From NCBI GenBank assembly GCA_001939145.1, contig LSRX01000511.1, forward strand, positions 65,153 through 129,152: a DNA stretch of 64,000 nt, in the 5' to 3' direction. The number at the start of each line of letters is the position of its first letter. Within the stretch, counting starts at the first letter, position 1. The DNA comes from Symbiodinium microadriaticum. Its lineage: Eukaryota; Sar; Dinophyceae; Suessiales; Symbiodiniaceae. A program made the position numbers and the translations under genes. Positions 42,826 through 54,300 of this stretch are shown in pieces. Below the pieces are notes generated by a model. That model saw only the letters and a program-made list of their open reading frames with translations. It ran no database searches and was not told the DNA's origin.

Positions 42826-43345
42826 AGAGCTAGCTAAATAGTTAGTTAGCTTTTTTGTTCGTTAGGCAGTTAGTTCGTAGTTAGCTAGCCAGCTAGCTAG
42901 CTAGTTAGTTCGCTAGCTAGCTAGCTAGCTGAGTGAGGCGTTATTTCGCATGTTGGTTAGTTGGCTGATTGGGTATTTCGTTAGTGCGCTGGTCGGTTAG
43001 TTTAGTTAGTTCGTTCTTCAGTCCGTGAGTTAGGTATGTTAGAAACAGATAGTCGGTGATAGCAAATGGATCGTACCAAGTTGTTATGAAAAAGTTTGGT
43101 TATCTAGCTAGTTAGTCAGGGTATTACTTCGTCAGATAATCACTCAGTCAATCAGTTCGTTAGTTAGTCGGTTCCCTTGATGTGGGCATGTTAGTACGTA
43201 ACGGGTTCATGTGTTTACCTATTTATTTAGTTAGTTACTGCTGTTGCCTCCTGCATTGCTGAGCGCTTGGCAGGGTGTTAGATGACATACCAGTGACTTC
43301 ATGCAGTTGATTAGTTAGTTCAGATTAGTTTGCTAGGTTAGGTCT
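42826..43345. repeat. GTTA/GCTA tetranucleotide-rich region
   Basis: Repeated TTAG, GTTAGTTAG and AGCTAGCTAG units with intervening diverged sequence. A perfect (AGCT)n run is at 42890-42930. Confidence 0.8.
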
Positions 43346-43424
43346 GATTTAAGTCGGTCGTACGTGACTAGCGTTTAGCGTTATTGTTTCTGATATTCTT
43401 GTTAATACAAAGATGAAATTCTTT

Positions 43425-43565
43425 TCGGTAGCAGTAGTAGCAGCATAGTAGTAGCCGTCGTCGTCGTAGTAGTAGTAGTAGCAGTAGCAGTAGTAGCAGC
43501 ATAGTAGTAGCCGTCGTCGTCGTAGTAGTAGTAGTAGCAGTAGCAGTAGCAGTAGCAGTCGCAGC

Positions 43566-43597
<32 letters not shown>

Positions 43598-43865
43598 CAG
43601 CAGTAGCAGCAGCAGTAGCAGTAGCAGTAGCAGCAGCAGTAGCAGTAGCAGTAGCAGTAGCAGTAGCAGTAGCAGTAGCAGTAGTAGTAGTAGTAGTAGT
43701 AGTAGTAGCAGCAGTAGTAGGAGCAGCACCAGCAGCAGTCGCAGCAGCAGCAGCAGGTATGAAAGCAACAATTCGCAGCAGTGAGAGGTACTGGTTACTA
43801 GTTAGAAGTAGTACGTCGTGGTGGTGGTGGTGGTGATGGTGGTGCGGGTAGTGGTGGGTAGTGGT
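43425..43865. repeat. (AGT/AGC)n and (GGT)n trinucleotide microsatellite
   Basis: Includes a 62-base higher-order unit ('agcagcatagtagtagccgt' at 43438 and 43496) before a pure AGC/AGT tract. A GGT run is at 43819-43860. The 140- and 228-residue poly-Leu and Thr/Ala frames are artefacts. Confidence 0.95.
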
Positions 43866-45195
43866 AGCAGCAGCAACAGAGATAGTCGGCATCGCCGTCA
43901 CTGGTACGTGATTGCAGCGGTGGCTGGCGAAGGCGTACTGGCATAAAACGAGTTTGAGTAGTAGACATCCACTGCACAAAAACTGCAAGCTTGAAAGCGG
44001 GCCAAGGCGATGTTTCGACGCCTCAGGCGTAGTCGTGCCTTGCACGATGCCCACCCTTTTTTGTTTCAGTTTGACCAGAAAAGAAGCATGGCTCGACCAA
44101 GGTTTTACACAAAATTAATGAACAGCAAAAAGTGGTGCTTTCTTGGGCAGGGAATCCCGTCAGCAGCCAGGAGTGCAAAGAGTGCGGAACCGACACGATG
44201 CAATTTAAAACGGGTACGGCTTCTTAGGCGCCAAGAAAATGCTCCGAATTGCCGCGGGATACTTGGTCTGGAGAGCTGCCTGACATAAGCTCTGGACCAA
44301 AGTGACTCCAGCGACATGATGCTGGACCTTGGCTTTGGGTTGCCTGTTCGTGGATCGCAGCAACTGGTATGCTCGTCGTTGCGTCAGGCCGTGGACGGAA
44401 GCAGGGAAACAACGTCGAGGGGCTCCAAGAGATCAGGCTGCAATGCGCAATTTTGTCATGTTATGTCTAGAGAAAAGCATGATGCCAAAGACCTTCTCTG
44501 CAAGGCCATGCTCTGGATCGCACTCTGCAGAATCAGGATATGCCACGAATGTCCTGCTATAAATAAACCGCAGGTCAAGGCGAAACCGAGGTTGAGAAGA
44601 ACACCCGAGCATGCAAAAGGCCTGCACTCTGTGGAAGGGATTAGCAACGATAAGGCCTCAGCCGTCGAAGTACAACTCCACCATTGACGAAGTGATTGCT
44701 GCGTCAGATCTGCATGCCAAGACTGAGCACCCTTACATCATGCACGGGCGGAAGCAAACACGAGTCCTCGGCTTTCCGCCAAAGCAGTCCGACAGATAGC
44801 ATAGCAAAACTCTTCTCGCGCGTGGAACTGTGTGCGATGGGGACGTAGGACTCAAACTGGCATAGACACCGGCATCTCAGCTCCATCCAGCTCGTCCCCA
44901 CGCTGGCCCAACACAAGGCTTTCCTGCATAGGGTGACAGAAGCAATGCCTTACGAACTTTGTTGCAAAACAAAGCCTGAACTGCACCCTTACAGCGAGCT
45001 GTGGCAGCAAAAGCATGTATGCTCGTGCAATACTCAGAGCACATCGACCTCCAATACAAGCACAGACCATGCCCGTCTGAACACGGGTAGCATTATGTAA
45101 CATTACTCGCATGCTCTGCTTCATGGGGAATCGCAGCGATGGTGCTACCATGCCGCACATATGCTTGCTACCACTACTTGCTGTCGCCCGGAAAT
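43866..45195. other. Unassigned stretch
   Basis: No domain recognised on either strand. Base composition is like the rest of the window up to about 45195, where AT content rises sharply. Confidence 0.4.
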
Positions 45196-46660
45196 GGGGA
45201 CGACAGTGCAGGGTATATTTCTAAAATCTGAATTGGGAAAATACCCACTTTCCATCAATGACACGCCACCATCTAGCATGCAAACACGACTTGCAGTACA
45301 CTTGTTAGTTATTGAGCTCTTGTATTAATGGCGAGCATTTCATGAACAGATTCACGAGCTTGACGAGATTGTTGCCCAATTAAAGATAGAGCGAATGTAA
45401 TGACAATCTCTTAGTAGCTAGTTTCCAATTCAATCTGCTAGCTATTGACAACGTGCCAATCACGAAAGAAACATCAATAGAATGCGATTACGGTATTTGT
45501 ACAATACTAAGTCATAACATGTCAACTACATGATCCAATATAATACAGGCGAGCACAGTTGAATATATATATATATACATATCTATATATACATGAAACA
45601 CCAAAACGACAAGAAACACCTATTCCGGCTTAATATCACTGAAGTACTAATTGACTTGAACAACGCAGTAACCGCATACTGGCGAAATACCATTTAAGCA
45701 TCATTAAATGTTTCATACATGCTCGGTATCTATCAATTATTGGTATTATCCTTTACTTGTGGTGAGCTAGCTTCTAAACATTGCCTTACTATGCACAGTG
45801 CTTCAGGTATATACTCATCAGATATCGGTCGAAAAATTCATGCCTATCAAATGCCAAGCAATGTTGAAGAATGGATAACTACCAAACGAGTATTTCAAGG
45901 AGTATTTATGGACATTTAACAGCACTATCAATAGATAACAGATATTGATCGATTGGGTTTCCTCACTGCATCTCTGATAAATCTACTCACTAATAGTGCT
46001 CACGACGTGGCAACAACATATGTAACCCTATACTGAATGCAACTTAAACACCAAACGAATATGCAAATTAATGCTGACCATACTAACAAGGTGTCATTGA
46101 AGTATCAAGCAAATTATCAAAGATGTACATCCCTCCTCCATCACGTATCATTTAAGTAATAAACAGATGCCACATACTGAACATCATAGAATTGTTTGCC
46201 ATTTAAATAAGATCCAAATGAAATTGACAACGTTGCTTGATGTTGTAAGGGTCTTGTACCATTACTTGAAAATGTCTGTGAATACCGGTGCTGGGTTTCC
46301 ACAACTCACGAGAGAGCATATACATACCGTCAGAAAACCTCATCAAAGTGCTGGGATCACGAAAATCTCAAAACGCTGGGTACATGATCCCGCTTAGAAC
46401 CGCATTTCGGGGTACTCTTTACAACAACTACAATAAAGAACAGGAGTGCATCGAAATTAAACTAAAAAGCAAACCGATGTAGTACCTTGATAAATGAGCA
46501 GCAACATCCCCCTGATCGTCCTTCGATATCTATGTTAATAACGACGTATTCTAGTCATTCAGGCCCGTAAACCACACGCTCCGAAACAGGATAATATGAA
46601 TTTTCAGTCTAAGGGCCTGACGTATAAGGAACTTAGTATACATGAAAACACAGTAGAAGA
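45196..46660. other. AT-rich island of foreign base composition
   Basis: About 1.46 kb that is visibly AT-rich (roughly 60-65% by eye) inside a GC-balanced to GC-rich window, with an (AT)n run at 45564-45592. The longest plus frames (45719-45919, 46167-46397, 46288-46482) give ordinary-looking residues such as 'VEEWITTKRVFQGVF' and 'SENLIKVLGSRKSQNAGYMI', but no family I recognise. Candidates are a decayed insertion from an AT-rich source (organelle, virus-like or bacterial DNA) or an AT-rich transposon. I cannot choose. Confidence 0.55.
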
Positions 46661-46798
46661 GACGACATCACATACCGTACACAACAACAACGCAGCGAGA
46701 GATTTCCGGCCTGTGACAGCTTCAGTTGCACTATATGCGTGTTCCCCCCACTCCCGAGACCCACCGATGATGGTAGATCCCGGGGGGGGGGGTCGAGC

Positions 46799-46985
46799 AC
46801 GCATATATATATATATATGTATGTGTGTGTATATACATATATACACATATGTATATATATATAGAGACAGAGAGAGAGAGAGAGAAATAGATCTACATTT
46901 TTCTGTATGAACTATATATACATACACAGACTCTTTCTCTCTCTCTCTATATAGATAGATAGATAGATAGATAGATTTTCGCCGA
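46799..46985. repeat. (AT)n/(GA)n...(CT)n/(GATA)n microsatellite forming an inverted repeat
   Basis: 'tatatatatatagagacagagagagag' (46850-46884) faces 'ctctttctctctctctctatata' (46930-46952), giving a potential hairpin with a loop of about 45 bases that contains 'aaatagatctacattt'. Confidence 0.85.
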
Positions 46986-47995
46986 CCCCTCGCCACCCAA
47001 AATTGCACCGGTTTTTCGCGACCTGACGTGCCGATGGCGGAGGTGTTGGGTGGTGAGAGCGGAGAGGGCGGGAGAGCAGGGAGGGCAGAGATAAGGGCAA
47101 GAGGAGTACCAAGGACCGGGTGAGAGGGGGTAGGTTTGGGGAGCCGAGAGCAGCTAGGGGGCAATAAGAGCCGAAGCGAATCAAGTCTTCACGGGCGCCT
47201 CGCGCCCCCTCCCGCCCTCCCTGCCGGGGGACTCGCCTCTATGCTGTTGCTCCGTACCGTTTAGGCCCTACTTGTTTCTTGAAGTGAAAGGTTCCCGCTC
47301 GCTCTCTCGCTCTTCCCGTTCTCCCCGCTCTTCCCGCCTTTCCGCTCCCCGCCCTCTCCTTTCTCTCCACCCCCTGCTCCGAGCGGCCTGCTGCTGTCCC
47401 ACAGCGCGCTCCGCTCCACCCCCGAAAACCGCTCCAACCCCGAGCGCGCTGTGGGAGCGCAGCAAGCCCGGAGCACGCTGTGGCGCTGTGGGACAGCAGC
47501 ACCGGAGAGCATCTGAGGGTGCTTTGGCACTGCAGCAGGCCCCGCTCCAGCGATTCTTTTGGGACCGCAGCAGGCCCCTTCTGCAACTTCACCTTGTGCT
47601 GGGGCCTGCAAAGGCAGACTGTCTCTGCTGCACAGGTAGAACTGCACTTGCTTCTACGGGCCGCACTTGAGGAACTGCAACGCTCGGCACAGACACGGCA
47701 AACTGCAATTGCACTGCTTCCTGCAAGGTTGCTTCATGCTACGACAACTTCACCTCTTGCTGAAGAGGGGGCTGCAAGATGCTGGCCCTGCGCCCTGCTG
47801 GCTCTGCTAACTGGCTGCTACACCTGCATCCTCCTGTCTCTGCAACTACTCAACTCTATACTGACTACACCTCGCTCTGACCAAACTGCAACTACCGCCG
47901 TGTCTGCTGCAATGCCCTGCATGGGCCTTTCAAGCTGCAAAGACTGTCGGCTCCAAACAGTAAAAGCTTGCTTCCTGCAGCTGCCGTCTCTGCGT
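46986..47995. other. GC-rich stretch with an 18-base perfect inverted repeat; no gene
   Basis: The arms are 47390-47407 (GCTGCTGTCCCACAGCGC) and 47483-47500 (its reverse complement). Further near-copies of 'gcgctgtgggagcgcagcaa' lie between them. Open frames on both strands have no domain content. Confidence 0.6.
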
Positions 47996-48436
47996 TGGTC
48001 AAAGCCTGCACAAAGCCTGCCCTGCTTACTACTTGCTACTTACTACTTAATTTCTACTTACTGCTTACTTACTATCTACTTACTGTTTAAAAGTGCTACT
48101 TACTACTTAATTACTACTTACTGACTAATCATTTACTTGCTACTTACGTACTGCTTATTACTTAGTATTTTGTTACTTAATTACTACTTACTACTTACTA
48201 CTTACTACTACTTACTACTGCTACTACTGCTGCTACTGCTGCTACTAGTACTACTAGTACTAGTACTAGTACTAGTACTAGTACTAGTACTAGTACTAGT
48301 ACTAGTACTACTAGTACTACTAGTACTACTAGTACTACTANNNNNNNNNNNNNNNNNNNNNNNNNNNNNNNNNNNNNNNNNNNNNNNNNNNNNNNNNNNN
48401 NNNCTACTACTCCTACTACTCCTACTACTCCTACTA

Positions 48437-48474
<38 letters not shown>

Positions 48475-48532
48475 ACCACCACTACTACCACCACCACCAC
48501 CACCACCACCACCACCACCACCACCACCACCA
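47996..48532. repeat. (TTAC/TACT)n, (TAC/TAG)n, (CTC), (CTG)n, (CCA)n microsatellite cluster with assembly gap
   Basis: Bases 48341-48403 are N (63 bases). Tetranucleotide TACT units change to TAC/TAG, and after the gap to CTACTCCTA, CTG and finally a (CCA)n run ending at about 48531. It immediately precedes the large retrotranspos­on. Confidence 0.95.
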
Positions 48533-48575
48533 AAGCGTCTGGGCCCGAGACTTATTTGAGTGCCCCGGGGTTTGT

Positions 48576-49115
48576 GTGTGTGTGTGTGTTTTTCCCTGGC
48601 CCTGTCCCTGCCCCTTGGCCCGGTGTTCAGGGTGTTCGGGGTGCAGCTGCTGCCATACTCGCTGCGCCCGCGCCTCTACGTCTCTGCGCGCATTTATGTG
48701 GTCATGGCTGCTTCTACAGATCGCTCTGCAGATGCCGATGCTACCGCTGGAAGGTCCCAAGCACTACTCAAGCTGGATGGAACAGCCAATGGGCCGACCT
48801 CTGACCACAAGCCCGCGGATCCGAGACCCTTCAACTGCAGTATCAAGCTTCGTGGCATCCGGTTCACGACGTCGTTGGTACAATCACTCACTGGGACAGA
48901 GCAGAGACCCGGCTCGATGGGGCACACTGGCTCCCAAGGACTACCTCGCCAAACAGTTACGTGTAGGTTTGGAAGGCGTGCGCCCCTTCAAGAGGTCGAC
49001 TCGCCAAACAGTTACGCAGTCCGATGCCAAGGCTCATGCTGCACGTCTGGCGAAATCGGCGACCTCTACCTCTACGACGACACGCCCAAGGCTGGACCTC
49101 AACGCCATGGACTAA
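48576..49115 (+). CDS. Possible short ORF in the retrotransposon 5' region
   Basis: A frame of 179 codons ending 'RPRLDLNAMD'. Its first 40 residues lie over a GT-run and are unlikely to be coding; the middle ('WGTLAPKDYLAKQLRVGLEG') looks like ordinary protein. It overlaps the start of the ORF1 frame. Its role, if any, is unknown; it could be 5' UTR that happens to be open. Confidence 0.35.
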   Translation: MCVCVFPWPCPCPLARCSGCSGCSCCHTRCARASTSLRAFMWSWLLLQIALQMPMLPLEGPKHYSSWMEQPMGRPLTTSPRIRDPSTAVSSFVASGSRRRWYNHSLGQSRDPARWGTLAPKDYLAKQLRVGLEGVRPFKRSTRQTVTQSDAKAHAARLAKSATSTSTTTRPRLDLNAMD

Positions 49116-51378
49116 GGTGTGGACTCAGGTGCCCGTGCGCCTTTTGGGCGCACTGCCAAGCGCCACTGCCGTGAACCCACGACAACCAGGTACGCTGCAC
49201 CCGGCGCGGTGGCGGAGGGTCCCTGCCTCCGCCCGCTGCTGTGCTCGATCCGTCTGCCCCCCCATCACAGGTATCCAACTTCTGCACAGACGTACGAGGC
49301 TGGCCCCTTGCCTCCTAGGCCATGTAGCCCACCTCGCCACCCGTTCACAGGTACTGCCCTGCTCGTGCACTGCGCTGGCATGCCTGGACGGCCAGCACCA
49401 CCCGGGAACGCACCAGGGGGGGTTTCCAAGGTTTTCAGATTGGCCCTTCCGTCTCTATAGAGGTTGCTTTCCATTTGGAGGTCCAGGCAAGTCGTCTCAA
49501 GACCCTAGTGCAGCTGCCTCCTTAATGTGCTTTTGTGTTTGCGCAGCCTCCCAACACGCCACTCCGCTACCTCTGCTTGATTCTCTAGGGATTCGGAATG
49601 TGTTGAAAGCACGTTCTCAAGCCCTTGCCATGCAGGTGCCTCAGCCGCGACTGTGCGCAAGCGCCACCATCACAGTGGAGGACCCACCAGGAGCCGCTCT
49701 GCTCATGATAGGGAAGCCACGCCATTCACGCTGCCCCACCGAGATGTCTGGTGCCAGTGTCCGCATGCCTGCTGAAGCAATCCCTGCACCCGACCCTACA
49801 CTCACCCAAGCTCCGGATGCCGTTTGGCCACATCTGCAGGGACGCCTCCTATGTGCAGAGACCACGCATCCTAAGGTCAGAGGATACATAACCCACAGCA
49901 TAGGCCCCCTTTGGACCTGGTTTAGGCCCGCCTGGAGTTCCCCCTCTGCCATGGTCAGAGGCAGCCGTTTCCTGCGTCGGCATAGGCCCAGAGACACGCT
50001 CAGGCAGCGTGCCAGACCCCCGCAACATGTGAGACGGCGCCCACTGGATGGCGAGAGACCCGAGGTGGTGAACTCCTCGAGCTCCTCGGAGCCTGCCGTT
50101 ATAGCAGCGGATACTGCAGACAGTAGTTCGTCAGATACGGTGGCACGCCGAAACCGCACCAGGCCACTCACTGTCTTCTCGGTTCCTACGGCTAGGCGGT
50201 CACGAGATGGAGACGAGGAGCCGACCGAGCTGGACAGACCGGAACCTGACTCGGAGGTCTTCCACCAGGCCGCGCTACGAAGGGAGATGGCACCGGACGA
50301 GTTCATGGCCACGGCAGCACTGCTTGGGCGTAGTTATGCGGTGCCGGAGACTGCTAGGCGGTCTATCAGAGAGTCTGCCCGTCCTTCGTCTTCATCCTCA
50401 GCCACTGGCTACACAGAGACAGGACGACCAGGTGTCGTCCCCACGGTGACTCCGACTGGCCGAACACCGAAGTCGAAACCTCGACCCAAGCCTCGGCCCA
50501 AGGCGCCTGCGAGTCGGGAAGACCGGAGAGAGAACACAGGTACCGCCACTCGGCGTGAATACCTCCCGCCAACTCCGAAGGTGCGGAGCAGAGTCAGGCA
50601 GCGAGAGGAAGAGCCCACGGAAGATCCTATCAGGACGAGGCGACGCACTTGGCCGGCAGGGGCCATACCACCTACGAATGCGACCATGTTGGTCCCTGCA
50701 TTGCCCACGTGGCCTCCTGACAGAGGAAGAGCTGCAGAGCGCCCAACCGAGGATACATCAGCCACAGTGCCTACTGAGGTGATGGCGGAGCCTCACTTCA
50801 CTGCGAACCCTGCTTTGCCCACCCCCGTGGACGAGGGGCTGGAGAGGGAGTTAAGGGCACCCGACAGGCCTTGGCTGCACAACTCTCTTACCGGTGAGCC
50901 TTTGGGTCCCGCGCCGATCCACCGGGACCGCACCACCGGGCGCCTGATCGTTACCTGGGCGGAGGACCAGACGGTTGCTTTCGAAGGCAGGGCGGTCTTG
51001 CCTCAGCTGGATATGAAGCTCTTCCTTAGCGACCTCATCTCGGCCAATGATTCGGCGGCTATATGCAGGTCAGCGCCTGTAACACCTCCAACGGCCCGCC
51101 AGCAGATGATCACGAAGGCTAGGACGCAAGATGAGGCCGCACGCCGTATGGAGGATGCCACGGCCTCCCACATGCATGGGTCCGATACCCCTCCGGGTGC
51201 ATTTGCAGCCGACGATGCTGTGACGCAGTTCGTGGCCAAGTGGCTATACATGCCTGCAGGGCTCGGGGATCTGGTCTGGGATCATACCCTTCTAGTTACG
51301 AAGACCTCACCTACCCCCCCCCTTTGGGATGCGATCATAGCACTTGTCAATCATGGGGTTTGCACCGCAGTTGCATGA
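49024..51378 (+). CDS. Retrotransposon ORF1 (gag-like, predicted RNA/DNA-binding)
   Basis: 784 codons. The first 200 residues or so are Cys/Arg/Leu-rich and may be 5' UTR read in frame. From about residue 280 the composition is protein-like: basic stretches with Ser/Glu/Arg, a lysine/proline-rich 'KSKPRPKPRPKAP' segment, and an ordered C-terminal part ('PQLDMKLFLSDLISANDS', 'DDAVTQFVAKWLYMP'). No CCHC knuckle or RRM is recognised. In LINEs the ORF upstream of the endonuclease-RT protein usually encodes a nucleic-acid chaperone that coats the RNA; that role is inferred from position. It overlaps the ORF2 frame by 139 bases. Confidence 0.6.
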   Translation: MPRLMLHVWRNRRPLPLRRHAQGWTSTPWTKVWTQVPVRLLGALPSATAVNPRQPGTLHPARWRRVPASARCCARSVCPPITGIQLLHRRTRLAPCLLGHVAHLATRSQVLPCSCTALACLDGQHHPGTHQGGFPRFSDWPFRLYRGCFPFGGPGKSSQDPSAAASLMCFCVCAASQHATPLPLLDSLGIRNVLKARSQALAMQVPQPRLCASATITVEDPPGAALLMIGKPRHSRCPTEMSGASVRMPAEAIPAPDPTLTQAPDAVWPHLQGRLLCAETTHPKVRGYITHSIGPLWTWFRPAWSSPSAMVRGSRFLRRHRPRDTLRQRARPPQHVRRRPLDGERPEVVNSSSSSEPAVIAADTADSSSSDTVARRNRTRPLTVFSVPTARRSRDGDEEPTELDRPEPDSEVFHQAALRREMAPDEFMATAALLGRSYAVPETARRSIRESARPSSSSSATGYTETGRPGVVPTVTPTGRTPKSKPRPKPRPKAPASREDRRENTGTATRREYLPPTPKVRSRVRQREEEPTEDPIRTRRRTWPAGAIPPTNATMLVPALPTWPPDRGRAAERPTEDTSATVPTEVMAEPHFTANPALPTPVDEGLERELRAPDRPWLHNSLTGEPLGPAPIHRDRTTGRLIVTWAEDQTVAFEGRAVLPQLDMKLFLSDLISANDSAAICRSAPVTPPTARQQMITKARTQDEAARRMEDATASHMHGSDTPPGAFAADDAVTQFVAKWLYMPAGLGDLVWDHTLLVTKTSPTPPLWDAIIALVNHGVCTAVA

Positions 51379-54300
51379 CAAAGGAGAGCCCGAATGAGCA
51401 CCCCGTGTTGCCTCGCCACACGCAGTCACTTGGCACCCTCATCAAGCCGAACACACCCCACGCCCCGAACTGCGGCATGTCTGTCACACCCGACAGCCCC
51501 TACGACCTTAAGTCCCCGCAACTTGCCCCTGTGTGCAACGCCCCGACGAGACCCCTCTCCATGCAGAGTTTGCACCCTACGGCGCATGACACCAGGAGCT
51601 CTGGCCCATTCACTGGGCAGTGGCGGCCAGGACATAAGAGGCCAAGCTTGGCGCTTTTGGGCGTGTTTAGGGCAGTTACTGATTCTTTATGTCAGGGCCA
51701 TGCAGGCACGGCCTCACACATGGACACACCAACCATATTTGGCCGACACCCCGTGCATTGGTACATACCCACTCTTCTGCGTAATCGTGCCTACCAGCTT
51801 CACCCATGGACACGACAGGCCAGAAGCCGCCGGGGAGCAAGAGCCGACCGGCGCGGCCCCAGCTGGCCCACCAGAGGTATCCGACAGCGCAGTCGCAGTA
51901 CAGATCTGCTCCCATGCATAGCGGCACTCACTGCGATGGACGTGCTGATAACCATACGAGTGCTGTGGCGCAACCTCAGCGCAGGCCGGGCGTGCACCAG
52001 CATCCTACATCAGGCCTCCTGGCCCATGCCTTACAGTCTTCCGTGGACTCGACAGGCGCTCTCAATCTTCAGCCAGTTACAGGTTGGGAGACCGGCAGGT
52101 CACGTAGTGCATGAACTTAATGTCGCTGAGGTTTCTAGAGATCAAACCAAAACCACCGCCGCCGCGCCAATATACACACATAGATCCCGAGGCACACACA
52201 CGAAAGGCCCCCCCGGCCCCCCCGGTCCCAAGTCCGGGGAGCGTTCCAGCACATCATCCACCTTGTCCGTATGGCTCGGCCGCATGACAACGTGGTTCAT
52301 TCAGATTCACATAAGTACTGGAGCGCTAGACGCGAGGGTTGTCACGTCAGCCCAGGGCGTGACGGGAGCGGGCACACACCCCTCCATTAAGGACATTCGC
52401 ACACCCGCGAAGCCATCACTGGGCATACAGGCGACACAAGCGTCGCACCCGCGGAGCTCCACAAGGGTACATAAGCGTACATACGCAAGAGCATTACGTA
52501 GAGCACAGCTCAAGGGTGGAGCCTGGTACCGTGGCACATGGATCGGCCCCGATCCCCGTCTCTCTCCCCCGCATAGGGACACAAACAAGCATGGACGTGC
52601 TTGCGCCCCGACCCGTGACAACTCTAGACATTACCGAGCGTTTTCGTGGAACACGGGGGGATTGGGAGGGGGACTCTATGATGAACTCCTCCTGTACCTG
52701 AAGAGATCTAAATTTGATGTCATACTACTGCAGGAAACTAAGTGGCGTTTCGAATCCATGTGGGAGGATGCCACCCACTACTTCATCCACTCGGGCACCA
52801 GTGCCAAAGATCACAGCCAGGCAGGGCTGCTCACCATCATCTCCAAACGCATAGTCGACAAAGGATCGTTACGATTCATCTCTGCTATAGATGGTAGACT
52901 CCTGAGAGTGCAGTTCAAACACGGCCCGAGACAGGTTGATGTCATTAACTTTTACCAGCACACCTGGAGACCTACCAAACATGTTCAGTCACTCAGGCAC
53001 AAGGCTTGGGATTCGCTCACCCAGCAAATCCAGGCAGTCCCGTTGCGCAGTCGACTCCTGGTCGGCGGAGACTTTAATACCCCGTGCACTGCCTCCTCAC
53101 CGTACGCTGGACCGAACGTGCTGCCCAAACCAGAACACGGCATCCAAGATGCTGATGATCTGCAAGCCATAGTACAAGGACTAGATCTAGTCTTCCTTAA
53201 CACATTCTCCCAGGCAGTCCCAGCACACACGTACCAATGGAACCAGCAAAGGTCGCAGATCGACTTCTGGCTAACTCGTCGACTGCAGGCAGGCGGTAAG
53301 GCCAAACTAGCGGGCCCGATGCCGGACTTCCATGTAGGACGCTGGAGAGGAGGCCCTCGTCACATGCCAGTGCAGGCCAGTCTCATGTACCACTGGCAAC
53401 CATGGGAACATCGCAAGTTTCAACACCTCGCCACCCAGACGGAGGTCGATCGCCATGCCATCCTGCGCGCGAGCAGCGCAGCGGATGACCCGCGGATCCC
53501 TCAATTCCGTGCGGATGTCCAGACCTTAGTTAGCCAGGGCTCGCTGTCTATAGAGCAACTTCAGATCCAGGTTTTTGAACTAGCATGCAAACAGTTCCCT
53601 AAGCGACCCCCCCAGCGTGCGGAGAAGCCTTGGCAGGATGGCACCCTCACTCATTATGCTGAGACCATGTGGGGACACTTCCGCGCCAGGTCCGCCATCA
53701 TCCGTAAGTCGCTGGGCAAACCCACGCTAGCCGAGTCATTCCGCATCTGGAAACACACCATGTATTTCCATAGACTGCATCGCGCTGCCCAAACACGTGG
53801 CAAGCTGCTCCGTAAACAAAAGCAACAGGAGTTACTGGAGTCAGCCAGACAGGCCGCCGAAAGGCACGATTTTAGGGAACACCACCGCCTCATTCAGACG
53901 ATGGCGCCCCGGGCCACGTACCGTAAATTCCAGCTAAGGCTAAATGGGAAGCTACTCACACCGGAGGCTGAGTTACGCGAAATGCGAACACACTTTGAAA
54001 CGCTTTATCAGGCCGATCATGCTACATCCCTCACCCACATCCAGCTCGAGGAAGATGTCCCGGTTACACCTGATGAAATCCTAGAGTCAATCCAGACTCT
54101 ACAGGCCTCCAAAGCCGGTCTCCCCGGCTCCTCCCCGGGCGCAATCTGGAGAATCTGCGGAGATCAGGTGGCCCCCCTGGTGGCGACTGACCTCACACAG
54201 CGATGGACGAGAGGCGCGGCCACTGTCCCCACAACATGGAGTGTGGCGAGCCTAGCCTTAATTCTCAAACCGGGAAAGCAAGGCACGCTGCCTACTCATT

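Noticed and set aside
43349..44054. Poly-Leu and Ala/Thr frames of 140 and 228 codons on the minus strand
   Set aside because: They lie over the AGT/AGC microsatellite; no conserved sequence outside it.
48137..48559. Leu-rich frame across the N gap
   Set aside because: Microsatellite translation across undetermined bases.
52200..52240. Collagen-like Gly-Pro-Pro stretch in the ORF2 frame
   Set aside because: Only one short run in the weakly coding N-terminal part; it arises from a C-run, not from a collagen domain.
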